Positions 1 through 12,866 of a stretch of 64,000 bases of DNA are shown piece by piece (position 1 is the first letter of the stretch; each line of letters begins with the position of its first letter). The stretch covers positions 1,986,501 to 2,050,500 of the forward strand of contig NC_084934.1 of NCBI RefSeq assembly GCF_958298935.1, given 5' to 3'. The notes under the pieces were generated by a model that was not told the origin of the DNA, ran no database searches, and saw only the letters and a program-made list of their open reading frames with translations. The DNA comes from Phragmites australis (lineage: Eukaryota > Streptophyta > Magnoliopsida > Poales > Poaceae). The translations under genes were made by a program, and so were the position numbers.

Positions 1-900
1 GATATGCAAAATTGTCAGAAAATGAAGGTTGAACATGGTAATTTTATTTAGAGCTGCAACATACATGGTGGCATGTATGGTACATGATCATTCTAACCTA
101 TCCATGTACCATCTCTAAACCTAACATTTCTTTGGGAATGTAAACAAAATGATTACAACATCAACTCTACTAAGTGCAATATGGGTACTTTCTCTTTCTC
201 GCAGCTTCTGGTCGTGTCTCACACGCCCGATGTGCCCTCTCGCATTTCCTCTCCCTCTCCGCCTCATAGGCCTCCTCCTTCACGTGGTTCTGCTCCTCCC
301 TCATCTCCTATTGCTCCTTTTGAATGCGTTGCACGTAGCCTCCCTTCTCTCGTCAGCTTCCATTTTATGGAATTGTCTCGAAGCGGCCTGGTGCTGAGTG
401 TGTAGGAGGAACACATCTGCTTGTGACTGCTCAATATCCAGCCACTGTACGAAGTCACATAGTAGTGGTAGAGACTGCAACGGAGACCAAAATATTTAGT
501 GGTAAATCTCAGTTGTATTTGGAGTAGTTTAGCGAGAAGTGTTTACCTTGTGGCAGTAGCCAACATGGATGCTGCCCTAAGGTGGATTGTATTCATAATT
601 TGGGCACATAAAGAACCTCCTTTCGTATGTGTAAAAAATTTAGAGGACTTCATCACCCTACAAAGGTTTTCACACCTGCACATGGGCACTTTGACCCTAA
701 CAGGCGTAGTATCCAGCAAGTATTTCTTGGGGAGAGGATCATACACCATTGTAGTAGGAATTGTGGAGGTTGAGGATAATAGTTTGGTTTTAGATGTGGC
801 CGGGGGATTCTCTATTTATATTGGAGTTTCGTGCTAGTTCATGGACTAAGTCCACAAAAATTGAACCTGGGAAAGTAATTGATTCCGCTGTATAGAGTGG
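1..900. other. unrecognised, probably transposon-derived sequence
   Basis: No recognisable gene. A decayed minus-strand frame at about 150-480 is rich in Arg, Glu and Gln and is broken by several stops, which suggests the tail of some transposon ORF, but I cannot name the family. A 112-codon plus-strand frame at 499-837 has no recognisable domain. From about 905 to 1015 there is a run of related short phrases (CTACTTTTGAAAAG, CTACTTCTAAAAAG and similar). Nothing else is visible. Confidence 0.3.
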
Positions 901-3900
901 TCATGTTAACTGAAAATGCTACTTTTGAAAAGACTACTTCTAAAAAGTATACTTCTAAAAGGCTATTTTTGAAAAGGCTACTTGTGCAAAGGCTAGGTTT
1001 GGAAAGGCTAAGTTTCAAATGAGTATAAATTTATTAATTAGATGAGTCTAGTACAGGACGACAATTTTATTAGCGCTGTTGGACGTCTACGAGTAACACA
1101 AAGTTCACGGTATTATTATAGTGCTATGGATTGAAAAAATGGTTCTATTGGGTGAACCAGGGATGTTTCCCCCTTCTTTCATGGGCCACTTCATGCTCAA
1201 TCCCTTCTTGATGATGTAGGAGAGTTTCATGCCTTTGTAGTTGTTCCTTACGCCTTTGAAGCTTGACCTCCTACCTCCTTAGAATGTCCTGTCGAAGATG
1301 CCACCTGTCTACAAGGGCTGCTAAGAGGGCCCTATCATAGCTGAAGCGCCTCACCGACTCGGTGCCCCCAGCACCGCATCCGCCTCCACCATCCTGCATA
1401 ATGGAGGAAGTCCAGCATCAAAGAACATGCAAACAAAATACATTTTGCGAAGAATTTCAATAATAAGGCGTATACGATGATAGATAGAAGTGATGCAAAC
1501 CTCGAGATATAGCGAGAGTCAATCCTCATGAGCTCCTCCGGCACATGGGGTCATAGTACTGAGAGCTCATCAGCCTGCACGACAGGCAAGTAGGATTGGC
1601 GTCAAATGTCGGGCTAAGGGTCAAGTAGCTCTGGGTGCGCTTGAGCCATACATGCAAGTTCAAAAGTTAGTTAGACTTTGTTAAGAAAAACAAATAGAAA
1701 GTAACAAATAAGAGTGCAACATATGACATGAGATATTAAAGTGTTCAATGCGTATAAAAATAAGTAAACATAGTCCTATACATACATAACACATGACATA
1801 ACATACTCGATAAAATAGCAATAATGACTTAACATATTAAAACAATAGCCATAATAATAGTCTCATGACTAGAATAACAAACTACAATGTTGCATACATG
1901 AATTTTCATCACACTGCAAATTACAACAAGAATCAAACTCAATGAGTTATCGAAGTCAACGATCGACGAGCATAAGGACATCTCCCATCTGTAGCTAAGC
2001 TGGAAGGACCTGCTTCAACGGGGTTGGCCACCTGGCATACCAACGGTTAATTTCTTATATGTGTGGCCTGTTTTTATTGCACTTGCTGCACCATTTCACG
2101 CGACGGTAGACTTCTGCTTCATCCATGACATTATGGATCCTCGTCGTCCCGCGTCGTCCCTTCTTCTGCTTCATCTTGGGATCATGGATGAACACGCAGC
2201 CTGACCCAAGGTCCTTCGTGAATGAATCATAAATCTTGAAACCATATACCTCATGGTTCCATGTGCTGAAGAGAGCTTCTTTCTTGAAGTTGTCCGAGAC
2301 GTACCTTCGAGTCTTCATGTTCATCATAACACACATGACAATCACATGTGAGCATGGCTTGTGGATTAGCATTGGTTTGTAGGAACTTCAAACACACAAT
2401 AGGGTGCACTCCTGGATAACTCTCTCATGCTTGCTCCCATCTTGCCTTTGTCCCTTCACAGAACTTCATATTCTATGCTATGCAGTACCCATGGGCTTCA
2501 CCTGATGCATATTTGCCTTCTCCATCTTGTCTTCCATGTACTTAGTGATTTTCATCCCATAAATTAGATGAGAATCTTTTAGTGCTAGAAGAGCTATTGC
2601 ATAACAGTCCATGAAATACTTGCAAGTTTCTTAAAGAATGAACTCTACAATCCTGATTAGCAGCATGCCTCTCATACCTTTCAGCACCTACTTGTACATC
2701 TCTTCTAAATTTGTAGTAATAATTACATACCTACACCCGTTTGTGTGTCATAGAGCAGAACCCACTTCTCCTTCAGTTCATTCTCAATCCACTCACTGAA
2801 TGACCTGGTAGGTGACCTGGTCCTTCTCATCATTTCTTCATGGTCCATTGGCATGGCTTCAAGAGCAACTATTTTGTCCTCTGGTTCCTCATTGGCCTCC
2901 ATGCATGCTCCTATGTTTGCTTCTTCATCAACTCATCCAGTGTCTTTCAGATGGCATCAAACTTCCGCTGTTAGTTCTGACAGCACAACCTCTTAAACAT
3001 GTTCATGAGGTTCTTGTTCTTTCATTGCTGAAAGAAGTTAGCACTCAAATACCTCATGCACCACATACTCTACAATTCTAGCTACATAATACCTATCATG
3101 CCACCCTCCGTACCATTTTTCAGATCCTGAATAGCCTTCAACATCCCTACATGCTAGTCATGTATAATGCACATATCCGACCGAGCACACACAATTATCA
3201 TCCTCACATGGTACAATAACTAATACCAACTGTTGGTGTTCCCACTCTCAAAAAATGAAAGGACAATGGTAGCACTTGGTTGTGTTCCCATCAACCTCAA
3301 TAACAGTAAGTATCTAACCCTTATACATGCCGGTAAGAAAAATCTCGTCGATGTAGATGATAGGGTAACAATGCTTGAAAGCTTTAATACATGCTCCTAA
3401 GGAAAAAAAGCTATGCTTTATGACGTACTTGCCAGGTTTAGATAGCAATGAGTACTTATTGAAGTCATAATAAGTCCCTAGGTTCCTTCGAGCAATGATC
3501 TAAAGCAACCATGGCAAATTATCATATGAAGCTTCGTATGTCCCGAACCTCATCTCAATTGCCTTCTTCTTCGCCCTCCACGCCTAGTTGTAGCTCATAG
3601 AGTATTGGTACTGCTCCTTAATTGCCCTAATTATGGACCCTGATTTGTAGTTCAGGTTGTTTACAATCTAGGCATACATGACATTGGCAACAATGGCTGA
3701 TCTCAAGTTCCTATGATTAGCTCAAGTTTGCCTAGAGTGCAATTGTGGTCAACCACAATCGACACCTTCCAATAGTCAACCCACTTCCTCTTAAAGTCAT
3801 GCACCCGCCACAGGCAACCCTTCTTCACACACTTCACATCGTACTCCTCCTTACTTGACTTCACAACAACAAGCTGCCATTGAAACGATGTCGCCCATTG

Positions 3901-5290
3901 AATCACAATATCTTTCATGGCTTGACTGGTAGGGTACCTATCCCACTCGGTCATCTCATTTTTAGTATACTCCCACGCCACCTGATTCCCTTCATTCACC
4001 ACTAGGTTATTAAAGTTCGGATTGTTCTAGTCCGTAGGGACAGAGCATTATCCTCATCATCTGACATGTTATACTCAGGAGTTTCATCGGTCTCAAGATC
4101 ATATCGCTCCATCTATTCCATTAAACTAGAGATGTGTTCCCCCTCATCTACCTCACCAGTGGGTTCAATCGAAACAACCGATGACTGCCCAACATCCGAT
4201 TCACCAATCTCATCACCCTCCTCCTCCATATACCCCCACCTTGCATCTCCTCAACTCCCTCCTTATTCTTTCATTACACAAGCAACATAGGTGGGCAATC
4301 TATCCCTTTCAGACCATAAAAATTTCACTGTGCCCCTAAAAAAATCATAAACTGCCAGTTATCCGACATACCTGCCAATGATCGACAATAATGTCTACCA
4401 TTGTTACGAGTATGGAAAGCTATATTCAAAACATTTACACCTACAAAACATAAAAGTAACATATGTAAACCTACTCTGCATTGTTAAACTATGTTTACTC
4501 TACATTGCAAAAAAAAAAACCTAACAACACTACATGTAATATCACTAAATCCTACATCTATTTGCTAAGTTATGTCTAAACCTACATCCTATTATTAAAC
4601 TATGTCTAATCCTAGATCTAATTCCGAACATATGTCTAAATAATGCATCTAATTGCTAACATATGCCTAGAGACTAGATTTAATTGCTAAACTATGTCTA
4701 AAGCTAGATTTGTATTATGCACTATGTCTAAACCTAGATCTATGTTCTAACCTATGCCTAAACCTAGATCTAAGTTCTAACCCAATATTAATGGCTATCC
4801 TACTTATTTGTAAAAAAATGAAGTAAAAAAATTACCTTTTCTGTAGGGCTTCGCATCCTTCTTTCTCCTCCCTCCCCTCTTCTCTCCTCTTCTCCTGTCA
4901 TGTGTGCTCTGCTCTCTCATCTCTCTCTTCTCAGGCAGCAGAGGAAGCAAATGAGGCGTGAGAGATGAGGAGATGGCCAGCACACCATTTATATTGGAAA
5001 ATGTGTCTTCATTCAATGGGCGGCACCTTTCCCAATGGGCTTAAGATGGTGCGTATAGACACTCCTGTCGCCCGTTGGATAGGTCACAACAATGTGTCGT
5101 TCATCTAATGGATAATACCTTGACATCGCAGCTAGGTCAGCAGGTATTTAATTCCCTCCTATTTGACCATGACCCCACAAGGTGTCGCTCTTTGGATGAG
5201 TGATACCTTGCTGTCACTCATCTAGCGGGTAACATAGTCTACTTTTACGATTTTTTTTGAAAAGGACGTTATTTTTGGAAGTATTGAAAA
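900..5290 (-). mobile_element. Mutator-like element (MULE) relic, approximate extent
   Basis: This is the probable extent of the MULE whose transposase remnant lies at 2055-4290. The left side has phrases such as TACTTCTAAAA around 940-960. The complement of the right side near 5250-5280 has TACTTCCAAAA, so a weak terminal inverted repeat may survive. The 5030-5230 stretch holds repeated phrases (GGTGTCGC, GGATGAGTGATACC, TCATCTAGCGGGT) of the kind found just inside MULE or CACTA ends. From 4310 to 4800 the sequence is AT-rich with repeated 'ctatgtctaaacctagat' phrases. I see no clean 9-bp target duplication, so the boundaries are estimates. Confidence 0.35.
2055..4290 (-). pseudogene. MuDR-type MULE transposase pseudogene
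   Basis: Read on the minus strand from about 4270, it starts with an acidic N-terminus containing EYNMSDDEDNAL. A MuDR DNA-binding-like domain follows at 4002-3703, with phrases such as KDIVIQWATSFQWQLVVV and VKKGCLWRVHDF. Next come pieces of the MULE transposase core at about 3660-3150 (SMSYN, AFKHCYPIIYID, then LTVIEVDGNTTKCYHCPF). Near the end is a SWIM-type zinc-finger remnant at 2372-2280 (HKPCSHVIVMC), followed by YVSDNFKKEALFSTW and a KWCSKCNK motif. Many in-frame stops and shifts interrupt it (for example after MYA, and before ILTVIEV), so it cannot make an intact transposase. The order of domains is that of plant MuDR-type transposases. The assignment to MULE is firm; the exact ends are not. 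Confidence 0.75.
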
Positions 5291-5994
5291 ATATATATAT
5301 ATAACACTGTTCATCTTCTTCCCACAGTCGAGCCGCCACTGTGCGCCCTTCTATGCCCTTTGGGCCAAGCACTAGCACCGCCTATCCCCCTGGGATCATG
5401 TTTATCCCGGACTCTGTGTCTCCAAGTCTCCAACCGATTTCGGTTTGGATTTCCTCTTATCCCTAATTCTAGCTAGGCCTATATAAGCAGAAGGGGGGGG
5501 GGGGGGCAATTGACAGGGATCAATTGTTTGCCTTCGGTCAAGACCCTGTTTGTAGAAAGTTATTTTTTAAAGCTTTTAACTGGTATGGGCGTATGGTCCA
5601 AACTCATTAATCTGCTCTTCTTTCCTGAACAATGCAGCCTGTTTGTTCTCTTTCTCAAGGCATGTCTTTCAATTCAAGATGCAGTCGGTTTGCTCATTTG
5701 CCATAGTTCCAAGGCAAGTCTACTGAGCTTGCAGAAAGAGCGAAATATTGATACGCTGTAATTTCTTTCACTGTCCCATATTGAGGTCTTTTGTCTCTTT
5801 CTCAAGTTGTGCTCTCTCTCTCTCTCTCTCTCTCTGGAGCATAAGAATGGGAGACACTTTATGAACAATATGCAGGCTCGTTCTCTCTCTCTCTCTCTCT
5901 CATTCACGTTCTCTCTCTTTTTTGTTCATGTTCGCTATAGGCTCACCGTGAGCGTGGATCATCATTCGTTTTCTCTCTCTCCCTCGCTTTAAGT
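5274..5994. other. intergenic stretch with simple repeats
   Basis: No gene is recognised. It holds an (AT)n tract near 5290, a run of about 16 G near 5490-5506, and two CT microsatellites (5812-5835 and 5882-5901). The short reading frames here are made by the CT repeats. Confidence 0.5.
5812..5901. repeat. pair of (CT)n microsatellites
   Basis: Two CT dinucleotide tracts of about 12 and 10 units (5812-5835 and 5882-5901), separated by 46 bp of unique sequence. Confidence 0.9.
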
Positions 5995-6566
5995 AGTAAA
6001 GGTACAAAATACAAGCATTGTAGATATGAATAAAACCTGCCGACTTTGTCTTAAAAAACCATTGTAGATACAAAGGTGTGACTCATGAAAAAAAAAAGTA
6101 AATGTAAGAATCAAGTCATTCATATTTGTAATGTCTTTGATTTCCCGCGATGGATGTTCCATTCATCCATGGGAAATACTATGTGTTCTGCATAAAAAAA
6201 ATGTCCAGAAAATAGCATATGTATACAAATCATTATTCATATTTTTTTCATCCTCATCCTGTCAGCAGCAACCCGCATTTCCAATCAAAGGATTTCATTT
6301 ATTCAACAATATCAAAGATACAAAGCATTGCATAGATGTAAGGACCAGACTCATGAAACAGACTAAACGAGATCGGCCCGTAACATACCCACACATGCAG
6401 AATTCCCTAAGTAAATTGGCTTGACTGGATGGTTTAAGCCACATTTATTCCCCAAATGACAAGCACTATATAACTCAAACTAGCATAATCAATCACAGAA
6501 CAATTAAAATTCTTCCATCAATTAGAATCAGAGGGGCTTATATCACCAAGACTGTCTCCTGCACAA

Positions 6567-7742
6567 TCACCCAGAGCTGCTTTGTCCACCAGAAGAGGAC
6601 TCGAACAAGACCGTGTTGAGCCAATCATAAGGTTGCTGATGCAGGCCAGAAGGACCAGGTATGTCATGACCACCAGCAGTTTGGCCTCTATAATAACCAT
6701 TGTTTCCCAAATAAACATTCGGTCCATTTGAAGGAATATTTGGAGGCCACTGGTAACTGGCAAATGGGTTTTCAGCAGCAAAGTTGTGAGTGTTTGAATG
6801 GTTTTGAGGCGGTGCCACTGTGTTGAAATTTTGTGCTCTGAAAGGAAGCTCGACTTGGGAAGGCAATGGCTGTGGAAGTTGTAGGGGCGGTGATAGATGA
6901 GGAAAATCATTGGACAATGGAATTTGCAATGATGATGTGGGTGCTATTGCTAGTGGTGGTGGCTGCGAAGGTAGTAGGGTAGACCCTAAGAAATATTGTG
7001 AGAAATGTTTGTTGTACTGGTGCGATTCATTAGGTAGTTTCATCATATGTGCCTGGTGTTGTAGCAGCTGCGTTTGTGGTGATGGCAGCATGACTGGATT
7101 CAGAAGAGAGGACTGCAACCTGGACGACGATGGAAGAAGCCATGACGATCGCGGAAGGTGGGAGGATGGCTGTAAGGGAGTACATGGAAGACGTCTTGTT
7201 GGCTGCTGCAGAGATAGATCACTTCTCCTACCGATCTCCAGCTGGTAGCCGGGGTGCAGTGCGTGCAGCCGACTATTAATATCTTGTTGAACTTGTGAGA
7301 GCCTATGTAACAGCTCGTTGACCTCATCGAGATCAAGATCCTTCTCATCGCCATAGATAAGCTTAGCCAACCTTGAGGTTTCCTGGACCTCCTTTTCACA
7401 TGTCATTGACACCCTCCTCCTCTTGTCCTCCATGGCTTTGCCTTTCTCTAGCTCGAATAGCTCATTTTGCATATGGGTGATTCTGTCCAATTGTTCCTCG
7501 TTGACGAGTGGTGGTGCATGCCCTAAAAGGAAAGAATCAACGATGGAGTTAGCCGATGGGGTGCCGAAAGCGGACATCTTCCCATTTTTGGACTCCACTA
7601 CAACAGCAACTCTTGCGCCAGTGAGAGTAGACAGGTCAGCAACGGTTTTATAAAGCCCGACACGCCGCTTAAAGAATGTGAGGCTGCGGTCTTTATCATC
7701 CTCAATAAAGCTAATACCAGATCTCCTCGCCCTCCTAGGCAT
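6567..7742 (-). CDS. type I M-alpha MADS-box protein, copy A
   Basis: An intronless 391-residue protein. Type I M-alpha MADS factors of the AGL62 group act in the nucleus, mostly in female gametophyte and endosperm; the role here is inferred from family only. The MADS domain spans about residues 8-72: TFFKRR at 22-27, then LSTLTGARVAVVV and a GK..AFG turn at 54-60, then a SANSIVDSFL tail that matches the M-alpha pattern. The normally basic N-terminal arm reads SGISFIEDDKD, which is unusually acidic. Residues 82-160 are charged and helix-prone (likely dimerisation). Residues 170-391 are rich in Pro, Gln, Ser and Asn and end in QPYDWLNTVLFESSSGG. I chose the ATG at 7742 because MPRR is the family-type start; an in-frame ATG at 7766 would add eight residues. 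Compared with copies B and C, the region around residues 170-185 lacks about a dozen residues. The frame is open throughout. A TATA box lies 114 bp upstream. Confidence 0.85.
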   Translation of the reverse strand: MPRRARRSGISFIEDDKDRSLTFFKRRVGLYKTVADLSTLTGARVAVVVESKNGKMSAFGTPSANSIVDSFLLGHAPPLVNEEQLDRITHMQNELFELEKGKAMEDKRRRVSMTCEKEVQETSRLAKLIYGDEKDLDLDEVNELLHRLSQVQQDINSRLHALHPGYQLEIGRRSDLSLQQPTRRLPCTPLQPSSHLPRSSWLLPSSSRLQSSLLNPVMLPSPQTQLLQHQAHMMKLPNESHQYNKHFSQYFLGSTLLPSQPPPLAIAPTSSLQIPLSNDFPHLSPPLQLPQPLPSQVELPFRAQNFNTVAPPQNHSNTHNFAAENPFASYQWPPNIPSNGPNVYLGNNGYYRGQTAGGHDIPGPSGLHQQPYDWLNTVLFESSSGGQSSSG

Positions 7743-7855
7743 TCTCAAATGGAGAATCAAAAGCAACTACTACCAATATATGAGTAAGAAATGTATTTTT
7801 TTCTTCGAGAGGAGATCGATGTTTTTTTTATGGGAAAGAGGTTAAGATGCACCCC

Positions 7856-7863
7856 TTATATAG
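7856..7863 (-). promoter_or_regulatory. TATA box of MADS copy A
   Basis: The minus strand reads CTATATAA about 114 bp upstream of the chosen ATG. The same element, in the same context (a ccccTTATATAGaag-like sequence on the plus strand), is present upstream of copies B and C. Confidence 0.7.
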
Positions 7864-8907
7864 AAGGATAACAATCTGTAAATGGAACACATGATCCCTG
7901 TGATTCTAAAGGTAAAAATGGTCTCCTTTCGAAAACAACATCAACATGTTAGTTATAGATTCTTACCTCTTGTCACTGATGAAGGGGCCCATCTTTCGCA
8001 TGGGCAAGGCGGGGCCCATTTCTCAGCAGCCATTAGAAAAAAAAATGTAAAATGAAGTATTGCATAGATATTATTTCTTAGCAACTAAAATGGGCTCTAT
8101 ATCCTTTTTCCATATTAAGTGTGTATTTATTTTTGTGCTAAAAATCACAATGCAATTTTTTCATGTATTAATTGGGAGCAGTTTTTGTATCCATTTGAGT
8201 CAATGCTGCCAATATAAGAAGCTCCACAAGTGTAGTGTTTAATGTTAATCAAACACAGCTATATACTATATGCTCTACTATAACTATAGGATAATCGAAT
8301 ATTAGTTGGATCCTTGGACTCCACTCTGAGGCTGCCGTTGCTATACAATTGTACCTAAATTTTTGGAACTAGTAATGAGTATTGTGATCCAACAAGGTCT
8401 TGGTTGAATGCAATGATTAAAATATTGTAGAATATAAATTTTGACCTGCTACAATTGCAATATCCTTAAAGTTCTCTCTTTGGTGCAGTCCTTGCATATA
8501 GGAATAGTTTGCACATCTCTAAATTTTAGAGCAAACTATTTAAAATATTTAATTCAAATCCCGATTTTATGACCATTCTAGGAAGACCCTCTAAAAAAAA
8601 CTAAATGTGTGCTATAACTAGGGCTGGAAAAGGTGGCGCTAATTCGGAACCAACTAAAGACCATTTCTAAAGTCTAGCTATTGTTTGAGCCATTATCCAA
8701 AATCCTCGGTACAATATTTTGGAATCGGTTGAAGATACCGACTATTTCCTTGATATACAAAAAAAAATATTTACCATTGGTGTTGTCTTCAGGAAGCAGA
8801 TGGCAACTAGAAAGGACGGGGTCGGGGCTTTCCCATCATGCGCAACTAAGCCAATGCGGTGCAGTGGCTCTAGTCCAGAGCGGCACAGCGACCTGTGATG
8901 TTTTGTA

Positions 8908-9042
<135 letters not shown>

Positions 9043-10027
9043 CGGGGGACAACGGTAGCGGAAAATAGATAGGTAGGAAAGAGGAAGGAAATGTGAATTT
9101 ATATGGTTTTGTACGGGCTAGAGTTTTCCTAGTCAACGGTTGATTTGGGCTTGAAGATAAGCTGGAAAAGGCTTGAAGATAGGCTGGAAAAAAAGGATCG
9201 AGGGCTAGAGTTTTGCGTTGCTTTTATCATAGTGATGTCAAGGTTTTTGAGACCCTAGTAATATGATACTTTACATATAAGTTTAATTGTTATTGCATTG
9301 GTCTTGTGATATGTGTTTTTTTTTAGACATTACTTGCATTAAAAAACCGTACAAGGACTAAGGAATGATAATTGGATGTCTATTCAAGTTATGTTGTCAT
9401 GTTATAGTTGAACGCTAGAGCAACGGTTTGGTGTTTCTGCTCAAAACTAATGGTTCCAACCTATATTGGCATGTTTCTGCTCTAACAACTTCATTTTTTG
9501 ACACTTTGATAGTTCAGATTTCAGTCCATTTCCAGCATTATCGTATTTTATTATGATTTTGAGAGAAAATATGGTTTAGGAAATTCATTTGACATTTTCT
9601 GAATTGATTTCGACCATTTTCACCCCATTCCATAACAAGCATGCTTCTCCCTTCACCGCCAGTGGCTCCTCCCGACAAGCTATCACGGAAATAGGTCGCA
9701 AACCACGTAGGAGTCAGCTGGTCGAGTCTCACTTGGCTAGCCTAAGACTACACATGGATTAAGAGTGGTAGGGCCAACACACTTCGAAGATCGTTTTGTA
9801 GGATCTCTCGTTTGACCACAAACCTAAGCTCGCACTTAGCCACCACTTCCAGGCTATGCTAGTCGTTGACATTATCAACACGCATGGTTTGGGGTTTGAA
9901 GCAGCAGGAGGGGTGGTCAATTCTGGGACTCTACGACCATAACAACGCCACAAGCTTATCTGATAAATTAAAAGCTTCATTCACACATAATACAAGCCTA
10001 AATTATAGTTCAAGGTTTACTCTTCTT

Positions 10028-12336
10028 CTACAACCTACTTGATGGTCTCCACCTGGAAGATAGACTCCACAAAATCCATTGACCCTTGATACTCCACATG
10101 TAGCCTCTCCATGGCTGCGCCGCGGGACTAGAGGTCACGATCCCCTCCTGAATGGTCTGAAGGTTGAAGTTGGGGTCGCGACAACAGTAGCACTTGAGAA
10201 CGTACGTCGCCACGGCTCTCACTGCCGTTGTCACTTCCTTCGAGGACCTCACCACTAGGACACCTGAGAGATGGGTGAACCTCTCCATCAGGATGTGGAT
10301 GGCATAGGTCCAGCCCAGGGTGGCCCTGTCATCCTTCAAGTCAGCAGCATCCAGCTCGATGCTCTTCAAAGGTCACTAGATTGCCTTAAAGGCTTCCTCA
10401 AGTATACCACAGGTCTTTCGCTTATCCTCCTTGAGCTGAGAATGTTTAGTAGTAAGCATGGCATTTTCCTGTTTAAGCTTGGCATTCTCCCACTGAAGCA
10501 AGCACCTTGCCTCCTTCTGTTTGGCCACTAGCTTCTCCAGCTCAGCGCACCTGCTATCCGCTGCCTCCCTCTCGGTGATCAGTCTTCGGATAGAGGTGGG
10601 AAGACTGGTGACCAAGGAAATCAGGTCGGAGCAGGCTCCATGACCTGCTCTACAGACACGAAGGTCATGACCAGTGCTCTTGGCATCAGAGCCACTAGAG
10701 GCTAGGGGCTGGAGCATCTTGCTGAGGCACTAGAGGAGGATTTGTAACCGAGGCCTATGGTGGAGTCGATGACTTGTAGTGACAACAGACTACAGAGTCA
10801 ACAAAAAAAACTTCCAAAGCATCTACACCTAACTGGGAAACTTACCGTGTGGGTGGAGGGGTGAGCATGAGCCTTGTCCTCGTGAAGCCGCCGGTGACCA
10901 TTGTCCCACGGGTGCGTTTGGAAGCTTCCGCGGAAGCCAAGTCCTCTGCCGCTTTCTTCCCCGCTAGCACAGGGCCTTGGCTAGTAGAAGCCTAATCGCC
11001 CCCCCCCCCCGACCTGGTTGATGCTGGCCTGGTCAGTGCTGGTCTGGTCGAAGTGAGTCTGGTCAGGGCAGTGTTGGTCAACCATTTGTCATCCGGCACT
11101 ATTTGTAGAAGCTCCACCCATGATCACTGGCTGGCTTCGAGCAGTCTGGTCATAGCTATGATTAGGTTGTTCTATTCCACGACCAGATTGGAGACCGGTC
11201 AGGGTGGTGTTAGGCGATGGAGTGGTCATTTGGGCGACTGGATTGATGTCCCGAACAACCTCCATGACCTCGTCTACTATCGAATGCAAGACATCAACCT
11301 CAAGAAGACCATGTAGCAGCCCAAGTCACAAACCCCTTTTCCTTGGGCAAGGATCTAGGACGATGATTGCGGGGAGAGGCCGAACTTACCAATTTGAGCC
11401 AAGCCCTTTCTAATGAAGGAAGGTCACATAGCGGAGGAACACCACACGGAGGGCCATCTTTTCTCTAGGCAGCCGACATCAGGATTCAGACCCATGAATC
11501 GATGGCCTCATCGGTGAGATCTGGATAGTAGGACTATGTAAAGGGTCATGCGCCTAGCATAAAAAAATGCCAAAGAAATGGTTGCGATGTTACCCATGGA
11601 GGGCTCCCGGGTGTCATTGTCGCTCCCAGTGTATAGGAATGCCAGATGAGCCCTCCTCTGTAAGGGGCACAACCGGTGCTTGGTGAAATCACAGACGATG
11701 TCCAATCCCGTCAGCCCAGCTTCCCCAAGCCGCTTGACCCGAGTGGTGAGGGTCAGTAGCTTCGGAGTTATCTTTGGGTCACTCCCCTAGTTTTCGGTGA
11801 CTAGCGTCGATGTGCTCGGCACATGCAAGTTGTCCAAGGCGCTGTCTGCTGATAGGTAGAACCAATCATCCCTCCAGCCCCAACCAAGATGATTTGAGGC
11901 CCATTTTGAGATAGGAATACACAATGTCGTCGTGGAGACAGAACCCATAGCTCCCTGTGGCTTGTCCAGTCACCAACTTGGCCGAGTAGAAAAATCAGAA
12001 GAGATCAGGACATGGCTCGACCCCAATGAAATTCTCGCACATGTGAGCAAAGATGCTCAACATGATAATAGAATTAGGGTTAAGATGGAGGTGGTCAATG
12101 TAGTAGAAGGTAATGATGATGGTGAAGAACTCAAAGAAGGTTGGCACGAGACCAGCCAGGAAGAAGGAAACAAACATGATGAACTCCCCCTAACGGGGAG
12201 CAGGCACGCTCTACCCGAAACGGTACCTAGAAGACATGTAACGAGGAAGGAGACCGGCATCGCACATCTATTTCAGCCTCACCATATCACACTTGGAATT
12301 GGGGAAATCTAGCTCGTTGCCATTGCGCGGCGCCAT
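10028..12336 (-). pseudogene. antisense extra ORF of a Tat-type retroelement (PF04195-like), broken
   Basis: Minus-strand reading starts at 12336 with MAPRNGNELDFPNSK and stops after 22 codons. The body continues in other frames: LHLNPNSIIMLSIFAHMCEN and FIGVEPCPDLF at about 12100-11995, then a segment with GLKSSW.GLEGW at about 11900-11860. These are typical of the plant 'putative gypsy type transposon' domain (PF04195). Further on is a coiled-coil region at 10717-10376 (EREAADSRCAELEKLVAKQK followed by ENAKLKQENAML), and then a last conserved block at 10369-10028. The function of this protein family in retroelements is unknown. Several stops and shifts make it a pseudogene. Confidence 0.65.
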
Positions 12337-12592
12337 AACGGGTGCAAGAATGGGGACGGAGAAGAAGGGTTCTGAGCGCAAAAGGTGTAGAGGCTATGAG
12401 AGATGGCAAAAGGATGGGGAACCTTGGGCTTTCCAATTTATAGGGTCGACACGATATCCCAACTATCGTGGAGTCCAGCCACCTCAAAACTCAAAAGGAT
12501 GCACATGGGGAACCAAAATTCCCTCGGGTCTGGTGGCAATTAATGTTTCTATCTCGCACGATTCTCTCCCACTCACATTCCCCCCCCCCCAT

Positions 12593-12593
<1 letters not shown>

Positions 12594-12656
<63 letters not shown>
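12594..12656. repeat. (CT)n microsatellite
   Basis: About 31 CT units, preceded by a C-run at 12581-12590, between the antisense ORF and the polypurine tract of the Tat-type element. Confidence 0.95.
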
Positions 12657-12658
<2 letters not shown>

Positions 12659-12850
12659 GACATTTGAACCTCCACTCGGGATGGGGTTTCCTGAGTCAAC
12701 CACAAAAGCGGCCTGCATCGACGACTACTCCCTGGGCGAACTTATGTCCACACAGGGCCTAAGTGATCCGGCAAGGCTTGACCATGTCCAAATGGAATCC
12801 AGCGACCTCATGACCATACGGTGAACCACTCAGTCCACCACATCCACAGT

Positions 12851-12866
12851 GGAGCTTGGGGGCTAC
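12851..12866 (+). promoter_or_regulatory. polypurine tract before the 3' LTR
   Basis: The sequence GGAGCTTGGGGGCTAC lies immediately before the LTR start. A GGGGGCTAC tract just before the LTR is typical of grass Tat-lineage Gypsy elements, where it primes plus-strand DNA synthesis. A similar tract occurs at 33816-33830 in the second element. Confidence 0.6.

Noticed and set aside
6910..7653. Plus-strand frames opposite the MADS genes (also 23312-23767 and 18224-18443)
   Set aside because: Mirror frames of the MADS coding sequence; they repeat in all three copies at the same offset and have no domain.
12293..12824. Overlapping frames of Ser-Leu or Arg-Glu repeats
   Set aside because: Produced by the (CT)n tract at 12594-12656.
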